Assembly (NCBI GenBank): GCA_022113835.1
Contig: JAILWY010000025.1
Location: 7,580,501 to 7,644,500 of the forward strand
DNA length: 64,000 nt
Source of the DNA: Atopsyche davidsoni
Taxonomy: Eukaryota; Arthropoda; Insecta; Trichoptera; Hydrobiosidae
Direction: 5' to 3'
Positions within the stretch are counted from its first letter, which is position 1, and the number at the start of each line of letters is the position of its first letter. This document shows, piece after piece, positions 1 to 13,600 of the stretch. Made by a program: the position numbers and the translations under genes. The notes beneath the pieces are model-generated. The model was not told the origin of the DNA and searched no databases. It saw only the letters and a program-made list of their open reading frames with translations.

Positions 1-36
1 GATTTTCAATAAGTCGGAATTGTCTTATTGAAAATC
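1..36. repeat. Perfect 13-bp hairpin at window edge
   Basis: Positions 1-13 (gattttcaataag) are the exact reverse complement of 24-36, with a 10-base loop. It directly precedes a GC-rich block. It could be the end of a repeat cut by the window edge. No function is inferred. Confidence 0.6.
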
Positions 37-39
37 GGT

Positions 40-250
40 TGTCTGTTGTGTAGCTTCGGGTGTAGGCAGCTTGATGGGCGACCGAAATTGCACGCAGCTC
101 CCAGAACAATGCCAAGTTGGCGAGCTGACGAGCATTGACGGGCGTCCGAGTCTCGAGAACACCGGAAGTGGGTCAGTGGAACGGACTTCAGATTTGACGA
201 TCATGGCCAGGTGGCGTGCACTCTGATAAGAGGCGTCACCGGACTACATG
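40..250 (+). other. GC-rich block with unrecognised 50-codon ORF
   Basis: About 200 bases are clearly richer in G and C than the flanks, which is how true exons stand out in this window. The plus strand has an ATG-started ORF at 74-226 (50 aa, starting M-G-D-R-N-C-T-Q). The minus strand also stays open through much of the block. Neither product is familiar and no Osiris motif is visible. It could be an exon or UTR of a neighbouring cluster gene, or an old mobile element. I see no convincing splice pair. Confidence 0.25.
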
Positions 251-3200
251 CAAATATATATTTATATATATATATATACTACAGTATTTTCCAGAAGTCT
301 TTGAAAACGGTTCAGACAGCTGTTCTTGATAAAGAGTCCGGTAAACGCAGTTGCATAGAAAAATCGTGAAAATGTTCACATCGTGACTTTGTGCCATACC
401 CTGAAATACATTTCAAGATAATACGCACTCATATTTTATACTTTTAAAATATGTTATTTCTCGCTATATAACTTGTGTGGTTTTCATCATAAAGTGCATA
501 TAATATATTTATTTTTTACAAATACAATTAAAGTAAAATGTAGGTAATTTAATATCTAGGTGGGTTTAAAATTTACATACACGTTTACAGCATCTGTAGA
601 TGTAATTGCATTCCCGACATATGCCACTAACTGCTTAAACATGAGCATCCATAATGAGAAGCGCGAAGAAGCATTTCGGTATGTATCTCGTCAAAGCTAA
701 GACTTCGTTGATACAAAATTATCGTTTTTGGGGCTGAGAATAAGTTTTTTACTCGCTGCAAAGATGCAAGCAAATATATATATAAATAAATATATAAATG
801 AATACGTATTAAGGTTGTTAAATTCTCGTGTATTAGATTTAAAATACACCTGATTACCGGCGTAAGTGAATTTCAAATGTGAGTCTGAACCGAAACACCG
901 CTAGGTCTAAATATTATTTTTAATAATTACTGAACAACCGGTCTTCGCGGTCACTGTAGAATCCGGGCCAGTCGCTCGACTGAATACACAGGGTATTCCG
1001 AAAGCATTGAACACAATCATAAATTGCCTAAAAATTTTAATTTAATTAAATCATTAACTAAACTACACTAAAACAAAGATTTGATAAACAAAGTACCAAA
1101 AATTCTGAAGGCCTTATAAATTAAAAAAAAAATTTTGTTGTAAATAATTCAAAAGAAATACGATGTAGGGCTGTGTGCGAAAATTAATACACGCATAATA
1201 TAAAATGCCATACATTATGGTAACAAAAAACACGTGGTATTATAATAAAAGAAACTATAGTTCATATATGTAATATTTAGTCACATACTCACATACTCAT
1301 TACTTGAGATCAATCATTAATTCTTATGAAACGAATATTCTATAAATCTCACTCATTAGTCATTAGACGATTTTTTTTATTGTTTCGTCAATGATTATAG
1401 TTAAATTCATATGTTTTAGTAAAAAAAAATAGCACTGTACGCAGTTTTCAATGAATATATATTTTCGGAACACCCGTTAGAAGCCGTCTCCTCTCCATCG
1501 ATAGACACATTTGAGAGCATTTTTTATATGAAAGAATCCACTTACTTCGACCCTGATTGCCGTACGTTCCGTTGGTTGAAGAATTCCTTTTCGAATACAT
1601 CTCAGATATTGAGGTATTCATACTTACAGACATGACCTAATCGTCAAAGCTATTCTCATCTGAGTCACTGCTAAGTCACCGGTCAACAATGTTCTTATTC
1701 AACAAATTAACACAGAAACGACGGATAAAAACTCTCGATTTTTTGTAAGGAATACAAGAAAGGTCTAAACCTGCACTTCATAGCTAAAAATATCTTATTT
1801 CTTGTTATATGCTCTGTACTTAAGCAGCAACACTGTTAATAATTTTTATACTGTTTAAAAATATATAAAAACTGCGAGTCGAAGGAATATTATCCAAAAT
1901 TAAAGTAGATCCAATAAATACTTGTATGGTTTACATATTTTGTAAGTATCAGGTAAAAGATGTTAAAAAAATACTGAAAAAAATAATTCAGTGTATTATT
2001 TAAAACGCGTGAAGAAAAATTATGTTTATAAATTTTATGTGTTTTGAATTATTAAGAGGTATCGCTTTTTTGGTGAGTGAAATTATTTTTTATATTTTGG
2101 TAGTAGCTGATAAAAAATGTGATCAACAATATGATAATATTTTATTTTTCATTTTTTGAATGATAATGATTTATTTTTATTTTTAATCTATTTACTTCAA
2201 GTATTTTTCACCTACAATGAGCCTACAGACTACCGGAATACATTTATATGTTTATATATAAATATATATTTACCGTAGGATGTGTTTCATTCTAGTAAAA
2301 AAAGTCTTGTTTGCTTCGTAGCTAAAATGAGATTTACAGAGCTCATGGTAATTATTTTATTATTTAATACGTAATTCGCGTGAATTATAAAATTTATTTT
2401 TATATAGTAGTTGAAGTTCAGTTATTCAGTTTTGAAACTGTTTGATTTTGGACTCACAACACAACTACTTATATAAATATCCTTTGAATAGAGGGGCTGT
2501 GATCATTCATGCAGCCCTCTTGTTTATAGTTCAGGGGGTGCAAACAATTGGAGGCTTCATCGAAATAGCGAGAAAAAGGGACAGCGAACGCAAAATTTTG
2601 CATTTCAAAAGCCTGTCCGCCATTTGTATTTTGCGTTAGCCGTTATATTGAAAACTAAAATACGCCAGTGATATTTTAATACTCGCTGCATGCAAATAAA
2701 TTAATCCTTCGCAAAAAAAATCAGGTAAAAGTTTTCATTACGAGATTCTCTGAATTTCTTTTCAGGGAGAATTTTTTTCCAATTTGATACGACATGTGCT
2801 CTTTTGAATATGAAAATTAGTCCTTTGAGCAACTAATGATTTACTAGTGATTTTAAATGTAAGGGACTTGCTGGTATTAATTATTATGATATTGAAGACT
2901 CTTTTGACGTATAGAGATATTGCCAAAATAACAAAATCGTTGTAAACCGTTAGCAGTTTCACTGTAATTAAGCTCTGCAAAACAAATGTTTAAATGTACA
3001 TACAATATTTCCCTTTGATATATTAATTCAATACCCAGTGCATATATTAATGATATCAAATAAAATAATAATATAATTAACAAACTAAATATCATAGACT
3101 GTTTTCAAAAAAATATGTAATACAAGAACAACACAAAAAACACCCATTAAAAATAAAATATGTTGTAAAAGTAAAATATGTGTTGAAAGCCCTTTTCAAC

Positions 3201-3807
3201 TTTTTTTTTTTAACTTCAAAAAATTTTTTTAAATAAATAAGTATGTATTATACGTTTTTTTTTCCAAAAATTACTATATTTACCCTTCACAATTTAAAAA
3301 AAAAGAGTTATATTGAAAATGATCTATAATTGATTTACTGATCTAACACATCAAGCACCATCTATTGATCGATTGCTAAAGTTTATTATGGAAAGATAAA
3401 TTTATGTGAATACAGATCAGATCGCAGTGAAATATCAATTAAATTTTGAACATTTATAAAGCATTTTATTTTTAAAGAAAAATTTACTCAAAAAAAAAAA
3501 TTATAAATTAGCAGCTGTTTGCGTTACGACTTTTTTGATATTTTTAAAATCTTTATACCACTCAAAACTTTTCACGAATCTCAATTAGGGTTTAAAATAT
3601 TTATTATGTTACAAATTATGAAAAATACGCTAGTAAAATTTTTCACGCGTAAATATAGTATAGATTTATAAATATAATTCTCAAGAGGGTAATTGTTTTA
3701 TTTTTCATTGATGTAATACGATAAAATTAATTAAGAATTCTATTCTAAGTATTTTATCTCGTTTAAAATATATTTTAAAAAAATCACTTTGTCAGATATT
3801 GTAAATA
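251..3807. other. Intergenic, AT-rich, no gene seen
   Basis: Mostly low-complexity A/T sequence. A slightly GC-richer patch near 1470-1680 reads on the minus strand as a Ser/Asn-rich peptide with an acidic D-S-D-E-N start, possibly from a decayed transposase, but too weak to name. At 2587-2637 a 10-bp inverted repeat (aacgcaaaat / attttgcgtt) flanks about 30 bases. No coding exon is supported. Confidence 0.4.
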
Positions 3808-3996
3808 GGGGAGAGCGCGCTGTGTTGGATCGTTGATATTTAATTTTAAGAGTAATTAAAAAAATAAATCATGGTGTGTTTTGTTTCACATAAAATAAAC
3901 TCGTTACCACATTAATATTTAAGATATATGGGTTTTGTAATGATTTAAAAAAGATGATCCAACTCAATGACCCGTCCGTCATAGCGCACTCTCCCC
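3808..3996. mobile_element. Short TIR element (MITE), about 189 bp
   Basis: The left end begins ggggagagcgcgctgtg. The reverse complement of the right end begins ggggagagtgcgctatg. After these, both arms share gttggatc, the right arm carrying about 19 extra bases first. The interior is A/T-rich and non-coding. Ends and size fit a non-autonomous DNA transposon. The superfamily is not clear because no clean target duplication is visible (left flank ...gtaaata, right flank ttttcat...). Confidence 0.6.
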
Positions 3997-4617
3997 TTTT
4001 TCATCAGAAATATAAGGGTTGAGGGGGGGTCAATTAAAAAAAATGTATTCAAACAAGCTCATTTAATTAGTTAAAACTTGAAAATATGGTAACAATACAT
4101 ACATAAATAAATAACTCACACAAAACAAGCAGGATAATAAATTAATAATTTAATAAATTAGCAATAAATATTTGAGATACTTAAACATCAAAATCAGGTA
4201 ACCTCGTTATTAAAATAAAAATCCCCAAAAAGTTGAGACGTCTCATATTTGATTGTCACTGAGTACTAAGAAAAAATCAACCCTATTCTATAAAGAGTTT
4301 ATCAGTCGTTATAAGCCTCATTATTATAAGAGATGGTAATTTAGACAAATTTTTCTAATTCAGAAACATATTACATTGAATTGATATAAATTGCTTGTCA
4401 CTAATGGAATGCTTTATCAGTTTCCGATATTACATACAGAAGAAAAAATAATGAAATGTCTAATTGGTTCTTATGATGTTAGATTGATATAGGCTTTTCT
4501 ATATAGGTATAAGGGTGAATATTTTAGGGGATGACAAATTGGGTTTTTTTTTCATAATGAATGTTGAGGTAAAACCTTTGATTTTGATGGTAAGTATCAT
4601 AGATTTCGACACACCGC
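3997..4617. other. 3' flank of Osiris gene 1
   Basis: Minus-strand downstream region of gene 1, including its 3' UTR. I did not find an AATAAA close to the stop, so the polyadenylation site is not placed. No other feature is seen. Confidence 0.35.
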
Positions 4618-7600
4618 TCAGTTGGACAGCAAGTGTTCTCCCCAGCCGGCGTAGGGAAGGCGAGCCAGGTCCAGTGGCGCCTCTCGCCTCTTCCTATGGT
4701 GGTCTCCATGGCCATGGGCCTGCACGTAGTGCACCTGGTGACCACTATCGTGGTCTCCCCCGGAAGAAGCCAGCTTCTTCACTCCGATGATGGCTGAGAG
4801 CATCAGCGCCAGGGCCGACACCATCAGGGCCTGGAACAGGTACACCACACTCGGTAATCCATGACTCATACTACGATGGAGATGTTTACCTTTACTCTGA
4901 CGAAGCCTTCGAAAGGTATATTCGCAAAAAAAAAAAAACAAAATACACGAGAAGATTCACTTTAAAGCAATATATATATACTATTACTAATATGATTAGG
5001 CACATTAGTTCATACATAGAAGATGATTTAAAGAAACTCTCAGAATTTTTAACAATCATACTCTACATATGAACCAATGTGCCCAGGCCAACCAATATTT
5101 AATAATACGTACATAATATTTAATAATACCAATCCAAAAAATAGACATACGTATATGATGGTGCGCGTCTTGGCTAAATTAATAGATTTTAAAAATAATA
5201 TCCAGATGGGACTAAAATCGCTTCACTTGTTACTTTGTTCAAAAAGTCCAGTGCTTGCAAATCACTAAATATTGATGATGATGATATTTTTCTGAGAGTT
5301 TCTTTAAATCATCTTCTATGTATGAACTAATGTGCCTTATCATACTAGTAATTATACAATAAACCCGTAATGGGTGATAAATACGCATCTGACTGACGTC
5401 CAATCCAAAAAATAGACATACAATATATATACAGTAATACCCCGCTTTACGCGAGGGATACGTTCCGGAAAAAATCGCGTTAAGTGAAATTCGCGTATAT
5501 TGGAGTTTACGATTAAACATACATACATAGTCAAAACTTAATACAAAAAAATACGAATCATTTGAAGCAATCACTTTAATTCTAAAAACACTTTTTGCAG
5601 TATTACATGTTATTTTTACTGAAAAATACATCTATTGCCTTTTGGGTAGCGTTCTTGTAAAATACGTTCATAACACCCAACGCTGTTTTTAATTGTAAAG
5701 ATAAATCAATGACTACATAATGTTCATACACATTCTTAAAATAAAAAATTCGCGTAATGCGAGGCATTTTCGCAAATTCGCGTTACAGTGAAGCCGCGCA
5801 TAACGCGGTCGCGCAAATCGGGGTATTACTGTAATTTACATATTATAATATAAATCTCCCTGCTCGTGCAGACTGTTTACATTAAGGCTGTGATCTTACT
5901 CCAAATATGTTTATGGCCTAACGGCATTAAAACGTGACCTCCAAATAAACGCTTGACCTTGAGATCAGAGATCTCCTGACCTTCATAAATCAGATGTTGC
6001 TGAAATCTAGTGGAATCGGAGATAGCGATCGCGTATTTGTTAGTTTACACTCCAACTCCAAAGTAACGAGTACGATTTCAGAACCTGGAGAAATATTTGT
6101 TTTGATATGTTTTACATAACTTGGACTAAGTCAATATTTTAATAATTAACGCATATTTGAAGAAGATACCAAAAAAAAAACAATCAGCGTTTAATCTCAC
6201 ATATTAATTTACCTAATTGGTTAGTATGTTTATATAAAATAAATATTCGATCTCAGTTTGTGTAAAATGATTAATTTTAAGTAATTTTTTTAGGCAATAG
6301 TCAAAAAGTCAAAATAAGACGTACTAAAGATGTGAGCAATTTTCTTTACCCGTGTCATATTGTTGAATTAAAGATAATATTATGTAACAAAACATCTGTT
6401 TATCGAAGCAAATATTTATAAAGAAATACCAATTGGATTTACCCTCGTCATATATCTTTTATATTAATGAAAAAACGTGCAATTCACACTGAAACATATT
6501 TGCTGAATATAAAGTAAAAAACTTATTATAACATCAAAAATACGTATATGTTTTGAAACAAGCATAATGAATAAAACTATTTTATTATAGTCAATACTTT
6601 GCGATTTAATAACTCTGATGTTATAAATGTTAGAAAAGAAAAGCAAAAGCACTCATAATCTTCTAGCTATATGGATATTTATATTTTCTTATTAATTAAG
6701 AGATAAAACGAATCAAACCAGTCTGTCGTGAATGTCTTTTTTAATGTAAAAATTGATTTCGTTTTCAATAACTAATAATCATAAATTACTAACGCACAAG
6801 AGTTTCAAAATACCAAAATTAATATAAAATAAATAAAGCATTTATTTATATATATATATTGCTCAAACAGTAAATCAAAGATATTTCGAAATTTCATTTT
6901 GGCTCGTTAAGAATTTTATTTGAGTATTGTATGAGAATTTAATATGAAATAATGTCACAAAAATGATGATAAATATCCAATGGGTTTGAAGAGTTGTGAT
7001 TGATGGGTCCATTGACACGATTTGAGAAATTCAATTTATTTTAGGGCTGAGGGTTTGCAGTGTCTGATGAAATATATATATTTTTATTTGATAAAAAAAA
7101 ATAGGAAATAACGGATGTGCCCAGACAATTTGGCTTCGGGTTTCTATTTATAGATCGTACGAAAAAGGGGTAAATAATTTATTATTGACAAATGTATGAA
7201 ATATCTTTTTTTTTATATTAGCGCACTCTTTGAAGAAGAGATAAAGGCTGTATGTTTTGTAAGTTTTGTAGATTGATAAAGATGGCGCTGTTTGTATGGA
7301 GAAATGAATAAATAAAAAAATTTAAAATTCAGGTTTAAGCTGCCGTTGTTATAATTATTTTGATGTTCTCCAAAACAGAAACAAAAAAATGTATAAGTGA
7401 TTTTTTTTTTTTGATTATGTTTCTTTGGTAATATGAAGAAAAATATTAAAAGTCTTTCGAAGTATTAAGTCTCATTAAAACAACACTAAATATGAAGTTC
7501 GACTACATCAAAGTTTGTTGTAAATAAAGATAGAAATGTACAGTGTGGGATAGAAAATTAATATTAATTTATCATTATTTTTAATTCTATTAAAAGTTAA

Positions 7601-10600
7601 AAATTCTTTTTGGGTTAATTCATTTAGAAAAATCTCAAAAAAAACCTTCCCGCATACAATTTTTGTAGCTTTTATATTCAAAAATAAAAAATAGATTTGT
7701 GTGATTGTTTTTTCTCTATACTTGCTAGCAACTCGTAATTACTTATTATTATAAAAAATATTTGATTTTAATCGCTTATTTCGCATTTATCATCGTATTC
7801 TCCGTTTTACATAAATTTAATATTCTATGAACACGTGTAACATTTTTCCATGAATAAATTCATAAAATTAGAAAAGAAAGACCCAGTTTCTACTATCTCG
7901 GTTTTATTTTATTTAAACCACGTATGTATGTGACTCAAAATAATAATAAACACGGAACAAATAAGTGTTACATTTTTTTCATGAGTGAATTTGCGAAGTA
8001 AGGAAAGAAATACATTCGGTTTAATTTCTTTTATTTTATGTGAACCAATTACGTGCGCGGTTAAGAAAAATAAATAAATCAAAAGGCTTCGTCGATTTGG
8101 GACAGGTTTTTACAAAAAGACAAAATATGACAGCAAGCACGTACAATTTTTTTTATAACTCGTGTCTCAACATTCTGTGCCAGACGAAATTATCAAAATC
8201 AAAATTAAATTTATGAAACTTCTGAGACTGACAGAGCTCGTCTTTTTAAAATCTGTTAATACTAAAAATAATTTAATTTATTCCTGTTTTGACGCATTTC
8301 TTGAGCGTTATCGCAGCAAGCCTCAATAACAAAATTTAAATTTGAAAGACAATGTCTGTTTTAGAAGAAATATAAAACGCATTATGCATTACTTTTCATA
8401 TTAAATTTCAAATAAATGGGACAATTTTCAGATGGAAAAGTTTTAAAAGAGATTTTAAGCTTTACTGTTATTTTACAGTATAGAGAAGTTTTTAACTTTC
8501 AAAATTTAACTGAATGTTGAACCAAAATAACAATTACAAACAAACACTTATTATTATATACGTTAAGTTAAAAATCAGACTACAAATAAAAATAGCTAAT
8601 TTACTAGATTTTTTAGTTGCTACTTCAATTTTGCCAAACGTTTTTATACTCCAAATAATGTTGCGTTATTTCTTTTCCTTTATCAATGATAATTGTACAA
8701 TCTCAATTAGAAAATATTGCTTTTATTCGTGTTTCTTAGGTATAAAGGTTGAATTCTTCGAAAATATCTGCAGCGAAAAATAAACGACTCCTGAAATAAT
8801 AAAAGTTTACGGCGCATTGTTGCAAGAAAATTGCATTTTTCTGATTGGATGGACTTTGCTGAAGAATTTGTCATTTTATCATCCCACTGTTATTTTTTTT
8901 TTATGTTATTATTTAGAAAAATAATAACATAAAGAAGAATTTATAAATCTACACGAGAAATATATACGAGATAAATTATAAAATTAAATAGTGTTTTGGT
9001 ATGATTTTTGTGATCTTTGGTTAAATAAAAACTCAGTTCTTGAGCTTTTGCAGGTTTATTGCATTTTTATTGGAACTATCTTAGAAAACCATGAATCATC
9101 CCCAATAATAAAATTTATCTTTTCAAAATGAATAATTGAAATTTTAATTAAAACATTTTTTTATATGACAGAGATCTTATGGAAATACTAGGATTTTGGA
9201 TTTTGCATCATATTAGGTTTTATGGTTTGATTATACCTTCATGGTGAGGAGACCAAGGCCTCCGAATCCAATGGCTGCAAGGGTTTTCGCCATCATCAGT
9301 CCCATCAGCATGACTCCTCCATCCCCCTTGCCACCCTTTCTACGTCCAGTCTCTGAAAAATGAGAAGCCTCAAATAAGCAACAGATAAAAAAAAATGCGA
9401 TGTGTTTTTCATTATAAGATAGAAACAAATTTGTGCCCTCACATAAAATAAACAAGAAAAAAAAAGATTGTGTTAAATAATATTATCTACTAATTTCACA
9501 TAAACTGCCTTGTTAAAGCAATGCAAATGGTTATTAATACAAATTTTAAACTGTAAACGCACTTTTATTAAAGACTAGAAGAACTGAACCAAAAAAATTA
9601 CAGTATGATTACTAAATACAATCAAATTATTTATTTACAGACAGATTAAAATAATCAGAAATACTTCAACGATCTTAGAGATTATTAGCATATTCGGATT
9701 GATATTTTGAGATGTATTAATTAACGTATCAAAATTCCTCAATAAAATATAAGAAATCATGCAAGTTTTCCAAACAAACATATTTTTTTATCGTCTAGAC
9801 TTTCTTTTCGTCGTGATAAAGCTAATTCTTTTCTTAATTGGTCGTTTTAAAGTTTGCTCTGAGCGGATTGTTTCATACGACCGCATTTACTGAGGAATTT
9901 AAATGAATTTTTAAAGCATATTTTAAAACTATTAACTGCTATAATAAGAGAAGCGGTTACAGCTGATTGCAGGTTTCTCCCAATTGTGGTCGGTTATGCG
10001 ACCGTTAGCGGTGAGGGCTCAGCCTATTAGGAAAATATATGAAATTATTTTTAAACAAGCTATTATTTTCTTTATCTTCATCCCGCATTAATATTAAAAT
10101 AACCAAATACACATTGCATGAGACTTTCTGTCTACGCACGCCTCTGAAACGTGAAGGCATCGAATAAAACCATAACACCTTTAAACTAAAAAATCTGCAC
10201 CGGACATAAGAGAGACTATCTTAGATGTAACTGAAAGCTGGTAATAAGGGTGTTTTAAAACAACCCCTATATTGAGTAATCCAAATGATATGCTATGATC
10301 GAGAAGCACTAGAAAATTTCAGTACTAAGCGAGGAGCATTTTCATAGAAATCTCCAAAACTCAGCGTCAAAAATTATAGTGATATGAATTTAACTTAAAA
10401 AATAACACGAAAACCATTTGCTTGATTGGAGTTAGTCAATAAAAATTAATTTGTTTTAAGCGATTTAAATTAAATCCATTGCACAGTTGTTACGGATATT
10501 TTTATTTGAATCCTAAAAATGATTGAAGCTTCCAGGAAAACCTTGCAAGTGAAACGATATCCATTAATTTCGAGTGCGCATTGTATTTTAATTTTCACAT

Positions 10601-13600
10601 TTTCAATTCACAGAAAAATAAACAAAAAAATAAAGCAAACAGTTGCAACGTAACAAATATTCATTTATATATTTTTTTTCGACAAAGGGAGCTTCATGGA
10701 ATTCATTTTCATATTATTAATAGAATAAATGGAGTCGCGTCAGGTCACCTATAAAATTGAAAAATGGGAACAATCACAAAGTATTTTAACAAAAATTTTA
10801 CAGTATAATTATAAAATATATAATATTCATACGGTTAACTGTCTGCGTCATCAAATGAGTTGTTCGATGTTCTAATCTGTCCTATTCAATATGCTAACTG
10901 CTTATAGAATTAAAATATTGTGCGACTTAAATGAAAACAGACGGTCCCTGTCATATTGAATAAAAGTCTATATAAGCTTAAAAATAAATTTTCCAGAAAA
11001 TTCATCTTTTAATTATCTCACTCAACAAGTTCAATTGAACTTATTTGATAAATTTTTTTGATGGCTTTTTTCGCAGAGATGCTAGAGATACAAAAAACTG
11101 ATATACAACACCAGTAATTACAAGATTACTTATACTGAGTACACGTAAAATATTCTGACGTGAATATAAGGTTTCGTATTATAATATACGTAAGTAAGGT
11201 TTAGACGCGGGCCTGGCAACAGTCACTTAGCATACGGGCCTCGGGTCGTAATGACTTTTGGCAAATGTCTTTTTAATTGACTCAGAGAACGTTGTACCTG
11301 AACAAGGTATGGAAAATTAACGGAAAGGAATTTAGAATTTATAAACGTCACGTTACTCTTCACGGCGAGACGCAGCCAAGATTTACGTGAATGTAATTAG
11401 ATATCGCTGAAGGCACAGAGCAGCCTTCTCTGTGCTGAAATATTTATTTCGCGTTTTCATTTAACGAGGTCATTGAAAAGTTTCAGGATACTTTCAGCAT
11501 CCCAAAAATGCACATATATTCATTTTCGTATTCCATTCTTTTTTCACAGTAAATTTGGCATAGTACACGACTATAATATTAATATATTTTTTTCCAACAC
11601 TGCCTTAATGAAAACAACTGTGCATTGCAAATTTTTCAGGCTTCAATCATAATAACGAAATAATAAATTTCATGTTATATATGCATCAATTTTTCAGTAT
11701 CACAAAATACGGTAAATATTAATTAAATAAGTTTCAAAATTTGAAAATATTTATTGATCTGAACATTTATATTTGATTTCAAATTTGAAAGTCATTTTTC
11801 ATTCGTGAAACTTTTAATTGCATTTCGGTTCATTATTTCTCTGCGGCCAGGTTGGCAGCTTCGATAACTTTTCCTCGAATTTACCGACAAGGTTGCCAAC
11901 TACTGTATAACGAGCTCGTCTCTGATGTTCTGATGTTCTGACATATGTTATGTACAATATCCACACTTCGACTCTGAATAGAGATTTTAATATAATATAT
12001 ATATATATACGGTGTGTGCATGAATTTTTTCGGATTTTTCCGTGAAATTGGAGCTTTATTATATAAAATTGGTACAATATATTTTATTCAAAGTATTGTC
12101 CATCGTTAGCCACTAACTACGTTTTACCATCTTTCGGGCAAATTATGGATTCCATCCCAAAAGAACTGTTCGTCTTTTGAAGCCAAGAAATAATCAAACC
12201 AATTTTTGTTACCCTGTTCAGAAGTGAAGCGTATTCCAGAAAAGGCATTCTGTATCGATTGAAACAAGTGGCAGTCGGAAGGGGTAAGGTTTGAGCTATA
12301 AGGCGGGTGAAGCAGAACTTCCCATCCACTGTTTTCCAAATAGATTATAACCGATTTAGCAACATGTGGCCGAGTATTGTCATGATGGAAAATTAGTTTT
12401 TCTGCCAAAAAATGACTTCTTTTTGTGGCTTTCAAGCAGCATTTCGGAAATGCAAAATCGATTTTCGACGTCTCTCGGTTTCAATTCATGTGGCACCCAA
12501 TTTCCTTGCTTTTGATTCATTCCCAATGCTTATGTGTATCTTGAAATTGTTGCTCGATCAACTCCCAATGATTCTGCGAGTTCTGCTTGCGTTTGACACG
12601 AGTCTTTATCGAACAATGCCTCTAATTATTCATCTTCGAATTTTTTTGGTTGGCCTGGATGTAATTTGTCATCCACATCGAAATCACCATTGTTAAAGTG
12701 TCGAAACCAGTTCTCACACGTTTTTTGCGATGGAGCATGTTCACCATAAACTTCACACAGCAATCGGTGACTTTCAGTTGGTTTTTTCTTCCAATTGAAA
12801 CAGAAAAGTAAAGCTTTCCGCAAATTTCGTTTTGTGCGTACAAAAGTTGACATGTTGAGAAAAAAAAATGTTGTATACACTCCAGCGATATGATATATAC
12901 TGAAAACAAAAGCGCAATAGTGACGCTTCACAATGAAATGTTAATGTATAGCCTGATGCGATTAAATAGTAGTAACGCCATTACTTAGAAAATCCGAAAA
13001 AAATAATGCACACACCGTATAGTAAATCAGGCAAAAGTTGAAGCTTAAACGCATAGTATTTCACATCAAAGCAGTCACTCGCGTTATTTCTTTTTCCCAC
13101 TTACGAGAGTAATCCAAATGCCGTTACGCGTTACACGCATGATTTATTAATGAATATTGTTACCGGATGGGGAGAGGGTTGAGATGTGTGACGGATGCTG
13201 AAATGTTAATTTCACATGCGATTCTGCGTTTTGCATCAAATTTTCATGCAAATCAAAATGAAAACTGCGAAGACTCGCTGAACAAAATAAAATGCAGAAG
13301 AAAATCCACGATCAGGATGCAAATTTATTTCGTGATGCAAATCGACCGTGCAGATTACTTGTACTGCTTCTCATACCTGATAATTAAATCAAATTTATTA
13401 TAATTTTACTCTTATAATACTGGCTTTTTAAATAATTTTACATTCCGTGTACTTGCTTTCTTTCTTTCTAACCAGTTTGTATACATTAAAAAGCTCTGTC
13501 TGTGATATTATTGCTCTTTTGTAATTCTCAAATAATTTGATCATGCGAAAATCGAAAACTTACTTTAACTTCTGCAATTTATTTTCATTTTATTTTGATT

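Larger units (their letters stand above)
4831..9236 (-). other. Intron 2 of Osiris gene 1 (4,406 bp)
   Basis: Bounded by donor gtataa after 9237 and acceptor ...gttccag before 4830, phase 0. It carries a foldback element (4983-5352), a pogo-type MITE (5432-5831) and a 14-bp hairpin (8901-8932). The remainder is A/T-rich and I see no exon in it. Confidence 0.7.

Noticed and set aside
1448..1680. Minus-strand ORF with an acidic start, considered as a second piggyBac relic
   Set aside because: Only a vague likeness (acidic stretch, then G-x-x-K-W). No TTAA-bordered ends or catalytic motif, so not named.
12412..12696. Plus-strand ORF in the mariner
   Set aside because: Antisense shadow of the transposase relic.
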